Notes under the pieces: generated by a model
What the model was told of the DNA's origin: nothing
Seen by the model: the letters and a program-made list of their open reading frames with translations, nothing else
Databases searched by the model: none
Assembly (NCBI GenBank): GCA_008694505.1
Contig: VZDJ01004330.1
Span: forward strand, 288,019 to 352,018
DNA from: Cyanoderma ruficeps
Lineage: Eukaryota > Chordata > Aves > Passeriformes > Timaliidae
Direction of reading: 5' to 3'
DNA: 64,000 nt
Made by a program: the position numbers and the translations under genes
Shown here: piece after piece, positions 42,651 to 53,859 of the stretch
How positions within the stretch are numbered: the first letter of the stretch is position 1
Layout of the letters: every line of letters begins with the position of its first letter

Positions 42651-44600
42651 GCCCTCGTTTGCACGTGTTGCATGAGTTCACAATGCTGCACCGCGAGTGA
42701 ATAGAACGTCTCTTAAGTCCTCACCAGCCCCAGCTGGGGCTGCAAGGGAGAGCGAAGTTCCACACACTGCACATAGACCCTTCCCGTAAGGCTGAGGGAT
42801 GGAGTGGGACTCACCTGGAACCTCCACCATGAAGGCAGAGTGGTGCTGAGTGCAGGGCTGTAAGCATCACTGAGCCCCCCTGGGGCAGCACTGAAGTCTG
42901 GATAGCCCAGTCTCCAGAATGCCCAGGAGTGCCACAGGTCTAGGGTGCTGTTGGGTGTGCATAGGACAAATCACCAGAAGAGCTACCCTGGAAACAGGCA
43001 GTTTTACATGAGCAGGTTGTATTCCTCCTGCAAGACAATTTCTGCACCAGTTTCCAGATGGAGTTGTTGGGAATGCCTCGCTCACTGAGCTGAAGGTCCC
43101 CCAGGGTCTCACAGGCCTGGTCAGATCCTGTGTACCCTAGTTGAAAGGACATTACAGCTCCATATCACCAGCAAAAGACCCTAAATACCAACATTGCACC
43201 CTCAGCTGGAAGGGGCCCATGCTGCTCATCACTCAGCAAGCATCTGCACAAAGTGGGAAGCAAGAAGGTGGGGTGAAGAAAGGCTCTATTTAAAACAGCA
43301 AGGGTTGTGTATGAAAAACTGCCAGATTAGTGTTTGCCCAGTCCTCACTGCTCACCCCCAGCCTGCACCATGCACAGAAAAACAATAACAGAGCAAGTAT
43401 GAGCAGAACAGAAGAAAAATCTATTTAAAATTTCCAGCGCAAATGCAGGATCAAATTATCACTAATGGCTCACTACCAGCTCTTTTTCACTCTGAAATTT
43501 TGAACAGGGGTGAAAAATTGAAGTCCAAACTGTGTACTTCTTCTGGGAAAATGCCTGCCAGGGAGAGATTGTTAAAATATATTATGAATATGCGTCTAAT
43601 AAGTTGGAATGTGCAACACGTTAATGGATTGTTGGAGCCTGTTGCTGTCTGCAGACTGCACTATTTATTATCCCTTTATTGTTTCTAGTAAGCATGACTG
43701 ACAAAATTCCCATTAACCAGGCAGCAAAAAGTCCCATTTTGCAGAAATTCAGAGAAATCCAGAAATTTCATTTTGTTCAGATGTGCAAGTGTTCCACAAT
43801 GCAAATTGTGCCGGATTTCAGCAGAGAAAAGGGTGGGCATGTGCTTGGTGATACAGATGAGGAGCTATCCTTTACCCATTTTCATTTATCCTGGTGCCTT
43901 ACATGGAATACCAGCACACAGGCTGCAGCTGATGTGAGCCACATCACACCAGATAGCTACCACACCTCTTCTGCATCTTCTTCATTGATTTGGTGATGGA
44001 TTTGTTATGTTTATGTAACAGTTTCAGGTACAGCACTGTGTTAGGTCAGGAATCAATTGGACTGAATTGTAGAACACAAAGGCTGCTATTTGAAGCACCC
44101 CTTTATATACAATATTGCAATCTATATTATGTTTATGGCCTGAATTACAGTTATCTAAAAGGCATTCAAGCATCTCCTGTGTTCATCTTCAAACCTGCTG
44201 TGTGTATTTCATTTAAGTACAGGAGGCTTGTGCTGGTCCAGGTAAGTACACGGATATTGTCAAGCATGCCATTAGAGCACAGAATTACACCCAGTGCCAA
44301 ATAGGTGCCATTTAGGTATCTCTGCTCAGATGAGGGAGTTCTTTAGGATTTCAAACAAATTAGAAAACAACATTACTGCCTTTACTGGATCTGGCTTCAC
44401 AGTGGGATCTGACATTATGTTGACAACGACTCCCTACAAAAATAAAGTATATTTATCAACAAGGAGATGTGTTGTCAGGATGCAAAATCCCTCTGGGCCC
44501 CATCCACACAGGCCCAGGGTATTCAAAAATGTGAGGGCTGAATTAAAACCTTCAGAGAAACTAAAATACATAAATCCACACAGACATGAGGTATATCGTT
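42651..44600. other. Upstream intergenic DNA, no gene recognised
   Basis: This is the region beyond the GPC3 promoter. Several plus-strand frames of 80-120 codons occur (43443, 43679, 43990, 44294), but none has a domain, a start context or a homologue I recognise, and they lie in different frames without splice logic. I see no repeat family with confidence. Confidence 0.5.
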
Positions 44601-44607
44601 ATGTATT

Positions 44608-44889
44608 TGAGACAGCGAATAATGATCTAAGACTCAAAATCTTCTTGGAGAGCATATAGCAACATTTATTAGAAAGCAAACCTTTTTTATACACTGTTCC
44701 GATACAACTGGATGTGATTGGTCATTCAAACCAACACCTCTTCGTAAACATCTTTGCAAGTAAACAAGTTGGAAAAGCAGCAGGTGCAGAGATTAGAAAT
44801 TGTTTGGAATGTCTTCTCACAGCTCCCCCAGAGCAATGCCTGGGAAAGTCTATCTGACTTTCTCTTCTGACTAGCTTTCAGCATCCACA
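44608..44889 (-). mobile_element. Probable LTR fragment, minus orientation
   Basis: The minus strand starts TGTGGATGCTGAAAG (plus 44875-44889) and runs into a TATA-like element (reverse complement of TTTTTTATACA near 44690) and an AATAAA-like signal (reverse complement of TTTATT near 44664). This is the order expected for an LTR. I found no target-site duplication, so boundaries are guesses and the right end (TG on minus) is the firmer one. Confidence 0.45.
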
Positions 44890-44958
44890 GAAGTAGAAAT
44901 GCAAGTTTTGTTTTAAATAAATAGAGAATATTTTAAGTGCCTTAAACAAAGAAGAGCC

Positions 44959-45439
44959 TGTATTAGTTAGTAAGAGGAGCCCTAAAGCCTAGTTTAAAGT
45001 TCAAGTAGCATTGCCTTTTGCAAAGTTAACTAAGTTCTAGTCATAACAAAACATAATGTAGCCTTGCTAGCATTCCTAGATGGAACAGATAGAGTTATAT
45101 ACATAGAATTTGTGTAAGAAATTACGATTACTTTCGCACATCAATCTTAGATTTGGATAGGTCCAACAAGGCAATAGTAGACTCATGTTTGTAACTGATT
45201 GGTTAAAAATAGAATAAAATGCACTGCTTTGAGAATGCTAGCACACACACTAAACACCGATAACGGATGCTGCTGTTGTTCTTGCTGCTGCAGTTGCTAC
45301 TGATAAGATGCTACTGCTTCTGCTTGGGAGTTAGGGACTTTATGTTAGAAGGCTTTCTGCATACTGGCAGGGACTGTAACAACTTTTCTTTTATGAGGCT
45401 GATTTTAACGATGCAATAAAGGACTTTTACAACTACCCA
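44959..45439 (+). mobile_element. Probable LTR-like segment, plus orientation
   Basis: The segment begins TGTATTAGTTAG. It has a TATA-like AAAATAGAATAAAATGC near 45210, a GCT/TGC-rich stretch near 45270-45330, and GCAATAAAGGACTTTTAC near 45413-45430, a typical polyadenylation signal and R-U5 junction of a retroviral LTR. No target-site duplication was found at either end, so the exact limits are open. Confidence 0.45.
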
Positions 45440-45501
45440 GCTTTTGGTCCTTGTTGTTGTTTTGGTTATAATTTTGTAATTTTTGGTTAATGCATTATTT
45501 G

Positions 45502-46536
45502 TGTGGTGGGTTTTATGTTTATTAAATTATTTGCTAACTGGGAAATTAGGATTTTGGGAGAAGGAGGCAAAACAGGCTCAATTTAAAAGTAAACATGTAA
45601 TTTATTAACACAGAGATAGAAAACAAAGAGAAGAGAAAAAAAGAAAAAAAAAATGAAACTTTTAAAATTCTTCTCCTCTCCCCTCCCACAAGTGTTCACT
45701 TCTTTACAAACAACATAAAGACAAAACTTGTGACATTCAGTCAGTTTTACTATTTAAATATAATCTTTTATTTATTCTTTAGGAGAAGAGTCTCTTGTTT
45801 TCTATGGAATTTTTTTACTGACAATTAGGAAAAAAAAGGTTTTTTGTGGGTCGGAACTCTCACAGAAACAGCCGCCCGGAGAAAACTTGCTTTTATTTAG
45901 TTTCTTTTTATTAGCAGTTTTTTAAGCTGCTTATGAGTTGTGGAGTTCAGGCATTTGGGGTGTCACTTTTTAAAGATAAGCAGCTTAAAGGCAAAGAATT
46001 TTTTATTTTAAGGAACAAAGATTTTTTTTACTTTTTTTACTGGTGCGGGAGCTTTTTATCTTTTTTTTTTTTCTTTGGACATTTCATAGAATCATACAGG
46101 CTATTAGAAACACCTTTGCTCAAAAATCTACTAATCNTTACTAAAAAAAAAACACAAGCCCATAGCCAAACTTCAAACCAGCTCCCCCTCAAAAAAAAGC
46201 AACAAAATATTTTCTAATTACTAAAAACCAATCAAAATAAAAATAAAAACACATCATCCCCTCTCCCAGCTAAAAATAACCTAACCAAGCAAGCCTTCCA
46301 TAAAAACTTAAGGCCCGGTGCAGGCCAGGGCCTTCCCGGGCCCCTCCAAAAAACAAAACTAAGTCTGCCTTACCTCCTATAAAAACAAAAACAAAACCAA
46401 AAAAAATCCAAAACTTCCTTTTAACTTTTAAAACTGTGTGTATCCCAAAAATGCATCTCTGCATACAATCAGCTAGTCTAATTGTCAATTCAAAAAAAAT
46501 CACCAATTACATTTCACCATCTCCTAAACTAACACA
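45502..46536 (-). mobile_element. Diverged LTR-like copy 1, strongly base-biased
   Basis: This is homologous, in the same orientation, to 46858-48620. Shared landmarks are CAGGCTCAA, ACAAACAACATAAAGA, CAGTCAGTTT, TTCTTTAGGAGA, ACAGCCGCC, and at the far end TTACCTCCT and AATTGTCAATT. On minus it begins TGTGTTAGTTTAG and ends ACCACA, with AATAAA near the end, as in an LTR. It lacks the middle part of copy 2; the break falls near the N at 46137. The sequence left of the N is unusually rich in T runs and the sequence right of it is almost devoid of G. A possible CR1-like tip (ATAGAATCATACAGG) lies at about 46085-46100. No target-site duplication was found. Confidence 0.6.
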
Positions 46537-46857
46537 GTCTTCAATGAAGATGCACCAAAATCTCAACGTCACTGTGTCAAAAGCAAGCTAAAGCTTCTAG
46601 AAACATGCAACAAAACCAAGTGACAGCCCTTTCAGTCATTCTTCTGAGTTGTACCCAAAGTCTGCTGGCAGGAAGAAAAAGAACTCACATTTTAACTGCA
46701 AACTTTCCCTAATGGAAACTCATGTTCCCCAGTTTTCACTCCAGCATTGATGACTTTTCTTGGGGTAATAAAGTCTAGGATGCAGCTAAATGGAAATAAG
46801 GGGTGAATCCAATCTGTAACAGTTTCACGTTCGCCTAATTCTGTTTGCCAAATTTAG

Positions 46858-48620
46858 TGCAGTGGTTTGAGTGTTTACTCTCTTTTTCCCTCTGTGAGAT
46901 AGGATCATGAGAGAAGCAAAAGCAGGCTCAAATCTTAAAGGTATAAAGATGGATTTTATTAACATACACTAAAATAAGAAAATGAGAATCAGAATGAAAC
47001 TTTCAAAACACTTCTCACAAATATTCACTTTCCCACAAACAACATAAAGAGACAAAACCTGGGATTTTCAGTCAGTTTCACCATTTTAAAATAATCTTTC
47101 ATCAGTTCTTTAGGAGAGGAGTCTCTCTTAGAACTTCCATGGAATTTCCCCACTGACAACATAGAACAGTTCTCTTGTGGGTCTCAACTCTCACAAAAAC
47201 AGCCGCCTGGGAAACCTGCTTCTGTGAAGTCCCTCCCATTAGCAGCTTTTCCAACACTGCATATGGGTCATGTCTGCTTATTTTAGGGTACCATTTAAGG
47301 ATGCCTCTTCTAGTATAAAACAAAGATTCTCTTCTTCTATTTCCAAAAATCATCTTCATCTCAAGGAACAGAGGCCTCCCTTTTCCCTGGGAGCAAAGGG
47401 CTCCACATCACTTTCTCTCTTCCTCTATTCAAAGTTCTCCATTAAATCTCAGTTATTTCAGTCCACAACTATAACTAGATCTCTGCATCCCCCGAACAGC
47501 ATTCATATGTTACAGGGAAAGTTAGTCCATTCTCCATGGTTTCACAAGAGAAGCCCAGCCAAACGAGGCAACTCCTCACTCCTTTGTCCCACTTAGGACC
47601 TTTACTCTCTCTTTTCACTGACTTCAGTTTCATGCTATATCTCCTTATAGTTCAATCACTTTGTTCTCATTCAGGGAAGGGCCAGTGCTTTTGTAAGTCT
47701 CATTCATCAAAGAAAGAGTTAACATCACCCAGGTCTGCAGAGGGCATGATAGTTCTTCCCAGGAAGTGGCTGAAGATGGTAGGGCCAGGAGGGACGCACT
47801 GAAGTTGGGCCAGGATCTCAGGGCTCTGTGTCGCAATAGGACACAAAATAAAGATGCTTGTCTCCAGTCAGAAGGCAGTAGAAATCAGAAGGCTTTATTT
47901 ACAATTCATTCAGCTCTTTTATAACATGCTGCGCTAAAAGGCACATTATTGGCCCATAGGACTGAGACCTCTCCCTTTGGCTGAGTAACAGAAACAGCAA
48001 ACAACACCTGTTGTTATGGGAAAGGAATATTGTTTACACAAGGTTGTTTTGAGAAAAAGAAAACTTGAAAAGTTTCCCTTGAGAAGAGCTAGCTACTCTC
48101 AAGCTCAGAAAATATCGAGCCCACAGCTCTGGCTGCTGCGGAGCCCCCTGCCCGGCTGCAGAGCCACTTTTTGGTCTCAGCTGCATGATCTCAGGAGTGG
48201 CTGGGCTTTTTCCCCTCCTTTTCCTCTCTGCCCAGGAGTCACCAGAGGGGATGGGGGGCTCAGCCCCCGCAACTTAGAATGTTTTACAGCCATTGGAAAT
48301 CCGATCCGGGCCGGGAAAGGGGGCATATTCTGCTCCCCTCCCCCAGCCCAGGAATCAACGGGCCAGGGGGGCCTCCCATGAAAATCCCAGACCTGGGCAG
48401 ACTGAGGCCTGTCCCGGCCCCCCGCCCCCACAAGGAGGGATCTGGGCTGCCTCCTTACCTCCTCTGAGGCTGGAAGGAAAAAAGTAATTTTCCCAGGATT
48501 CTCCTAATTTTTAAGCCTTTGTGACCCAGAGGTGTATCCCTATATTTAATTTGTTAATCTGGTTGTCAATTTCAAAGTCAATCACTAATTGGTTTTTACC
48601 ATTCGTGCTAAACCAACACA
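46858..48620 (-). mobile_element. LTR-like copy 2, carrying a nested solo LTR
   Basis: This is the second copy of the repeat above, 322 bp to its right in the same orientation. On minus it begins TGTGTTGGTTTAGCA and ends CAAACCACTGCA. AATAAAA is present on minus near 46950. A solo LTR with a 6-bp duplication (47829-48125) is inserted in it; without that the copy is about 1.46 kb. Base composition is ordinary, unlike copy 1. Its terminal wording (TGT-TGGTTTAG and AAACCACTRCA on minus) resembles the ERVL-type LTRs at 49859 and 53322, so it probably belongs to that broad group. No target-site duplication was identified around it. Confidence 0.6.
47829..48125 (-). mobile_element. Solo LTR, ERVK-type, 297 bp
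   Basis: Plus strand TGTCGCAATAGG...GAGCCCACA is bounded by exact 6-bp duplications GCTCTG (47823-47828 and 48126-48131). On minus it reads TGTGGGCTCGAT...GCGACA, with a TATA-like GTTATAAAAG and an AATAAAG signal in the right order, so the LTR points left. A 6-bp duplication is typical of class II (ERVK) retroviruses. It is inserted in the older LTR-like copy at 46858-48620. No internal retroviral sequence remains, so it is a recombination product of a former provirus. Confidence 0.92.
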
Positions 48621-49853
48621 CCATCCCATCCATGGACCAACAATACTGTCATGTTCTGTAGCACCTCCAGCCCCAAGCCCAAAGGATGCTCTCCCCCCAC
48701 AGTGTCTGCAGAAGCATTCCCAAGGTGACAACTGCAGACTCTCTGACTTCCATCAGGACTGCAACATCAGCCCCATGAAGATCTGAAGATATTTTCCTGA
48801 GCACAGGCACATCCATATTTCTTGTCCTTTTAATGTGAGGGTAGCAAATGCAGGTTTGCCCTGGAGGAGAAAGCAGAAGACTTGCTCCAAGATCAGACGC
48901 AAAGTCACTGGGTTAGTTGTCTGCCAGCAGATGTAGTAAGAGCCAAGACATTGTCTCATATCCAGGATGATAATTTCCCTTGTTACAACTGCTCACACTG
49001 TAAAAAATTCACTTAATCATCTACCTGCCTCAAGCCTGTGAGTAATGAGAGGCAGGATCATGTGTAGCTGATTTTATCAAATGCTCTTATGAAGTTCTCC
49101 ACTGGGAAAACCCTGAATCAATTAAAACACCAAGAAGAGATGTAGGAGAGGAATTCATACTCCCCAGTAGATGCTCACCAGGTTATAAACACATTTCACT
49201 TTACTCTGTGGATGGGATGGATGAGCTCCATGGAGACAAGGTCAGCTGAGCCATGCCTATAACAGAGGAAATTGCTGTGGGGAAAGGGAGAAAAGAAAAT
49301 CCTGGAGCATCTGTTGACACACCTGCGTGTTTTTGGCACATACCTGGCAGTCTACATGGGTGTGTTTGGCCTGGATTTCTCATCCCTGCTGTGTTTCTGT
49401 TGTGCTGTCTATGGCAAAGCTGCATCGCTTGAGATCTTGTAGGTCCTGCTGGAACCAGGAGCTGCAGGCAATGATGTCTTCTCCCTGTCAAAATGACCCT
49501 TCCCATCTTATTCTGCACCCTGCAGAAGTTGCTCTTTCAGGTTTTCATAACCATTTGTGGAGGAGGAGAAGGGAGAAGCTCTTCACTATATAACAGTACT
49601 CACATATAGCCTGATGGAAAAAAGTGCATTTGCCATGGGGCACTGGGAGAAATGATGGATTGCCAGGTAGCAGACATCCCTCCCTGCTTTGGCAGGACAT
49701 TGTATTCTGTGTGCCATACAGGAATGCTGACAGATCCATAAAGCATTAGCCTTTTCCTCACCCTAAAAAGCAGTGGCTGATAAATCACTCACTCTCTGAA
49801 GTTTGTTGGGAGCAGATCACACAGCAGAAGCATTGAAGCCTTCAGAGAGATAC
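48621..49853. other. Intergenic DNA, nothing recognised
   Basis: I see no gene, RNA or clear repeat here. Short frames on both strands lack recognisable domains. Confidence 0.5.
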
Positions 49854-49858
49854 ATTAC

Positions 49859-50541
49859 TGTCCTGGTTTAGGGCGAATTTGGGAGGAAACCTCCGAATGG
49901 GGGTTCCTCAGGAGAGAAAAACCTAAATGGCCCCTCCCCCAGTCGGTCTGGGAAAAGAACTTCCTCGGAGAAAAGTGGAAAAAACTATTTATTTAACAAA
50001 CAAGCTGCCCACAAGCATAGGAATGAATAATATGAAACAATAAAACCTCTTGCTGGTCCGAAAAGAGATGGCAAAACTGAGAGAAGTCCTTGCCGTGAGT
50101 CAGCTCAGCTCTCTCAGTCTCTGATCAGTCCGGGTCCCTTTCGGCGCTGGTAAATGCCCAGATCCAGGCCCGGTGAGCCACAGGTGCAGTTCCTGGCGCT
50201 CCCCTGGGTTTTCAGTCCAGAGCAGATTTACACAGTTCCAAGAAAAAAAGGAAAAGGAAAAAAAAAACAGTCCAGGAAGCTTTTTTGCCTCAGCTAGCTA
50301 GACTAACTAAACAAAAGAGAAGAGGGAAAAAAAAACCTCTCTCGCCGCTGTCCGCACATCCGACGAACACACACAAGGACGACGACGAAGAAGTGAGTAG
50401 GAGTGAAAAATGTTTTTCCAAAACAAACTGCGCGCGTCTTCTTCCCTGCTCCTCTCAGAATCAGTCTTAAAGGTACAGAACACACACAGCACAGACAGAA
50501 CAGACGATTGGTGATACAGGCATCATAGTCACCCTAGGACA
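49859..50541 (-). mobile_element. Solo LTR, ERVL-type, 683 bp
   Basis: The element begins TGTCCTGGTTTAGG and ends CACCCTAGGACA, a 6-bp perfect terminal inverted repeat (TGTCCT/AGGACA). It is flanked by exact 5-bp duplications ATTAC (49854-49858 and 50542-50546). Minus-strand AATAAA signals lie near 49990, so the LTR probably points left. A 5-bp duplication fits ERVL-type (class III) elements. No internal sequence remains. Confidence 0.93.
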
Positions 50542-50546
50542 ATTAC

Positions 50547-51944
50547 TTAAAGACACTGCAGATGCCAATAGGGCTGTACATCAAGAATGCACAGACAAAT
50601 CACTTTCCCTGTCCAAAATGAGATACTTCAATACTTCAGACCTAGAACTTTTTTCCAAGTATGTACTGGTTTCAGTCACACATCAGAAATGTCTTCCAGA
50701 GCCTTGGAAAATCTCTATGCTCCAGTCCTAGAGATCTCTTTTTTTACAAAGGGTTTGATAAGTCTTCTCGCCTCTTAAAGGACACAAAGTTGCAGAATAT
50801 TTCAAAACCCATCCAGATCCAAACTTTTCCAAACAAGCTCTTAACTGTAGATGAGGCACAGGTTTTGCAGGGGGCAGCTGGCTGTATAGCTAACCATGCA
50901 GTCACCTGAAGGATTTTGCATCTTTTGTAAAATTAAAAGTGCACAGACACAGTTGGTGTGGCTCAAAAGCTCCACACACCCTCCATCTCTGGAGAACCCA
51001 AAGCAGAGCAGAAAAGGATGAGACACAGTGTGCTGGAGTTAGGGACACACTGGTGGTGGGATGCAGCCTTCAGGGAGGAAGGATGCTCATAGCACTCCTC
51101 ACCACTGCCCAAGCTGCAGCACCCCTCTCTTCTTCAGCACCCAGAGAGTGGGGCTGAACACTGGCAAAGCTCCTGAGCACATGAGAATGACTTGAGACTC
51201 AGCTCTGCAGAGAGAATCAAACAGAAGAGGTGGGAGAAAACTATTCACCATGCACTGCTGCCACTGCTGGGAGCACAGGGCAGGCATTTCTCAAGCTGAT
51301 ATTTTCATTTATCATCTCCTGGTGATTAATCAACAGAAGAGACATTGCCAGGAGCCAGCCCAGAAGGGATCAGCCCAGAGCATTCACCTATGAAAATAAA
51401 GTGCTGCTGACAACTACCAGCCCAGGGCTGCCACACCACAGGTGCCCCACTCACACAGAGCTGGGATGTAAAATCACAGTTGTGGGTCAGCTCCGCACAG
51501 TGGGAGCAGCCTGACAGCTTCGGAGGAGGCACGGGGGGCACTCTGGATATAACTCCAGGGAGATGCAGCACTCCCAGTCCCCTGCACAGGCTCAACAGCA
51601 CAACACAAGCTCTGGAGCTGCTGGAGCAGAGGTGATGTGGTGCACAGTGCAGGGTCAGAGAGCAGAGCCAGACTGGACCTTTGTAGTCCAGGCAGATCAG
51701 GCAGCCCCAAGTAAGAGCTGTGGGGCTGCACACACTGACAAAGTCCCATTGTACAATGAGGAGAGCACACAGCTGTGAGATGGGATTTACAGCAGAGCCA
51801 ATGGAAGTTATATTGAATATATAAATTGTTCCCACTCCAAATAAGGCCACGATGTATTCAGGTGCAATTCCAGGAGTGGTTTTTTCCTGTGCAGTGGCAT
51901 TACAGTAAAACTTAATTTATGCCTTATAAAATTATTTTAATGCT
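50547..51944. other. Intergenic DNA, nothing recognised
   Basis: I see no gene or repeat that I can support. The minus frame of 174 codons at 51326-51850 has no recognisable domain and lies between LTR insertions. Confidence 0.45.
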
Positions 51945-51950
51945 TAATAT

Positions 51951-52230
51951 TGTCACCCTGAATTTTCTGCCTTCTGTCTTTGTGCTGCAGATTCTCACGC
52001 AGCTTCATGTAAACAATGTGTAATTTTAGAATGTTTACAGTTCTTCTGTGATGTCCACCATCCAGGTTACAGAGATGGCAACCTGTGTAGCCAATCTCTT
52101 GACCTTTGTACAAATGTATATAAATGGAGTCAGATTTTTGTAATAAAGAGTTAGTTCCCCTGAACTGCTGCTGGTGTGGCCTCATCTTTCTGTCCCTGAA
52201 GTTGGGACACTCCCAGCCTCAGCAATCACA
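51951..52230 (+). mobile_element. Solo LTR, ERVK-type, 280 bp (family of element B)
   Basis: The element begins TGTCACCCTGAATTTTC and ends CAATCACA, with exact 6-bp duplications TAATAT (51945-51950 and 52231-52236). It contains GTATATAAATGG (TATA) and GTAATAAAGAG (polyadenylation) in sense order. It aligns along its length with 60904-61207, the 5' LTR of element B: shared CACGCAGCTTCATG/CACACAGCTTCATG, AGAATGTTTACA, CACCATCCAGGTT, GCAACCTGTGTAGCCAATC and TGGAGTCAGATT. The two are therefore members of one short-LTR family. Confidence 0.94.
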
Positions 52231-52236
52231 TAATAT

Positions 52237-53316
52237 TATATGCAAAACCTCTGTGAAGAGACATAATAGAGAATTATTTCTGCTGGGCTCATGCAGAAGC
52301 TGTCTCCAGTCACATGGTAATGAGGCACTTCCAAAAGTATCAGAAGTGTTAGACTGCTCCTCAAACACCATTTTGTGGGCAAAAGAGCAAATGGGTGACC
52401 CACTGTCAGCTTTTATACCAAATAATTCAATAAATTGTATGGACAGAGAGTTCCTCTTCCTCACTGACACAGATCAGTAGTCATTGCTGGAGCCAGTGGA
52501 TTTAGAGCAGCCTCAACAAGCACCAAGTCCCAGCAAGGGAGGAGACCCTGGAACAAAGGAATGCGAAGCAGCATGAAGAGTCTCCATCCCAGGCAGGGTG
52601 GCTCTGGGGCTGCCAGCAGGCTACTGAGGTGCTCAGCCACTGTGCTGCAGGACAGGCACCACCTCTGCTGGTTGACATTTCCCCCGCAGCATCTTCTTCC
52701 TCCCCCTCCCTCCCTCTCAGGCTTCTTCTCTCTCATTAAGGAAAGGTCACTGCACTCCATGGCAAGGAGAAAAAATTGCAAACCAAAGGAATTTCTGTTT
52801 TTACAGACACTTTCTCCAAGTACCCACCAGGCCCCTGGGGTTTTTGTGAACCTCATCCTTCAGAAGAGAAGTGCCTGATGTTCCCCAGGTGCATGTTCTG
52901 CTCGTGATGGGGCACAGCACTGTTCTACCCCTCAGCTGCAGACACCTCCTGCTCCCAGAGGCTCTCTTGGCCTATTGGGGCTTTTCCTGCTCCAGGTCTC
53001 CCATCACAGATGTAATGTCTGTGCTGAGCACAACTGTGTCCCAGAACCCTTCTCTGCATGAGAGGTGAGCGTTCCACAAGGTGTGCAGTTGTCCCTTGCC
53101 ATCAGCAGCTCCCTCGTCATTTGTCCCTGCTCCAGCCCAACCCCCTGGGAGACCACAACCTTGCACTGACTATTTTTTGTCAGCTGTATTCATGGTCTGA
53201 CCCTTCCAGAGATGATGCCAGCAGCAGCTGCCCAAGAAGCCATCCAAGTACTTCTGGATGTCTGGGCTCAGAGATCATCACACCTTGGGCTTTTCAGAAT
53301 CAGCATTCTCACTTGC
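52237..53316. other. Intergenic DNA, nothing recognised
   Basis: I see no gene, RNA gene or definable repeat. Overlapping plus and minus frames at 52461-52878 are mutual shadows without domains. Confidence 0.45.
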
Positions 53317-53321
53317 ATCTG

Positions 53322-53854
53322 TGTAGTGGTTTGAAAACAAACCAAGTGAGAGGCTCCAAGTCAGAAAATATAATTTAATAAGAAGAAAGAAAAAAAGGTA
53401 GAATAAAAATAAATCCAATAATACAAAAGACCACTGACAGAGTCAGAATGCAACCTGATCCGGGTGATGGAAGCAGTCCAGATGAGGTGGTCTCCCTGAA
53501 GCAGTGATCCCGTAGAAAGGTCTGGTAGCTCCGGTCCTCTGGGAATCCAGTGGGTAAGGGCTGCCTAAATCCCAGATTATTTCCAGGTGAGAATGCCTGG
53601 CTCCTCCCCCCTGGGCGCAGCATCTCACAATGGGCTGGTGAGTCATGCAGAAGAGTCTTTGATGGCCCATTAGCAAGAGATTGCTCCCAGAAGCAGTTAT
53701 CTATGAGTCATACAGTAAGGCATCTGATGGGCCATTAACAGAAGACAGTCCAGGGGGAGGGGGTCTGGGAAACACTGCTTCAACAATTGGATTCAACAGT
53801 TCATGAAGATGGTGATAGAATACTTTTGCATATTCTATACTACAACCCAGGACA
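53322..53854 (-). mobile_element. Solo LTR, ERVL-type, 533 bp
   Basis: Plus strand TGTAGTGGTTTGAAAAC...CAACCCAGGACA is bounded by exact 5-bp duplications ATCTG (53317-53321 and 53855-53859). It shares blocks with the LTR at 63001-63691, such as GGCTGGCTCCTCCC-like, GCATCTCACAAT and GGCCCATTA, so both belong to one family. The orientation (minus) is inferred from its likeness at the AAACCACTACA end to the copies at 45502 and 46858 and is less sure than the boundaries. Confidence 0.9.
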
Positions 53855-53859
53855 ATCTG

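Noticed and set aside
43679..44660. Series of plus-strand frames upstream of GPC3 as a possible new gene
   Set aside because: Frames differ, no domain or conserved motif is recognisable, and no coherent splice pattern joins them.
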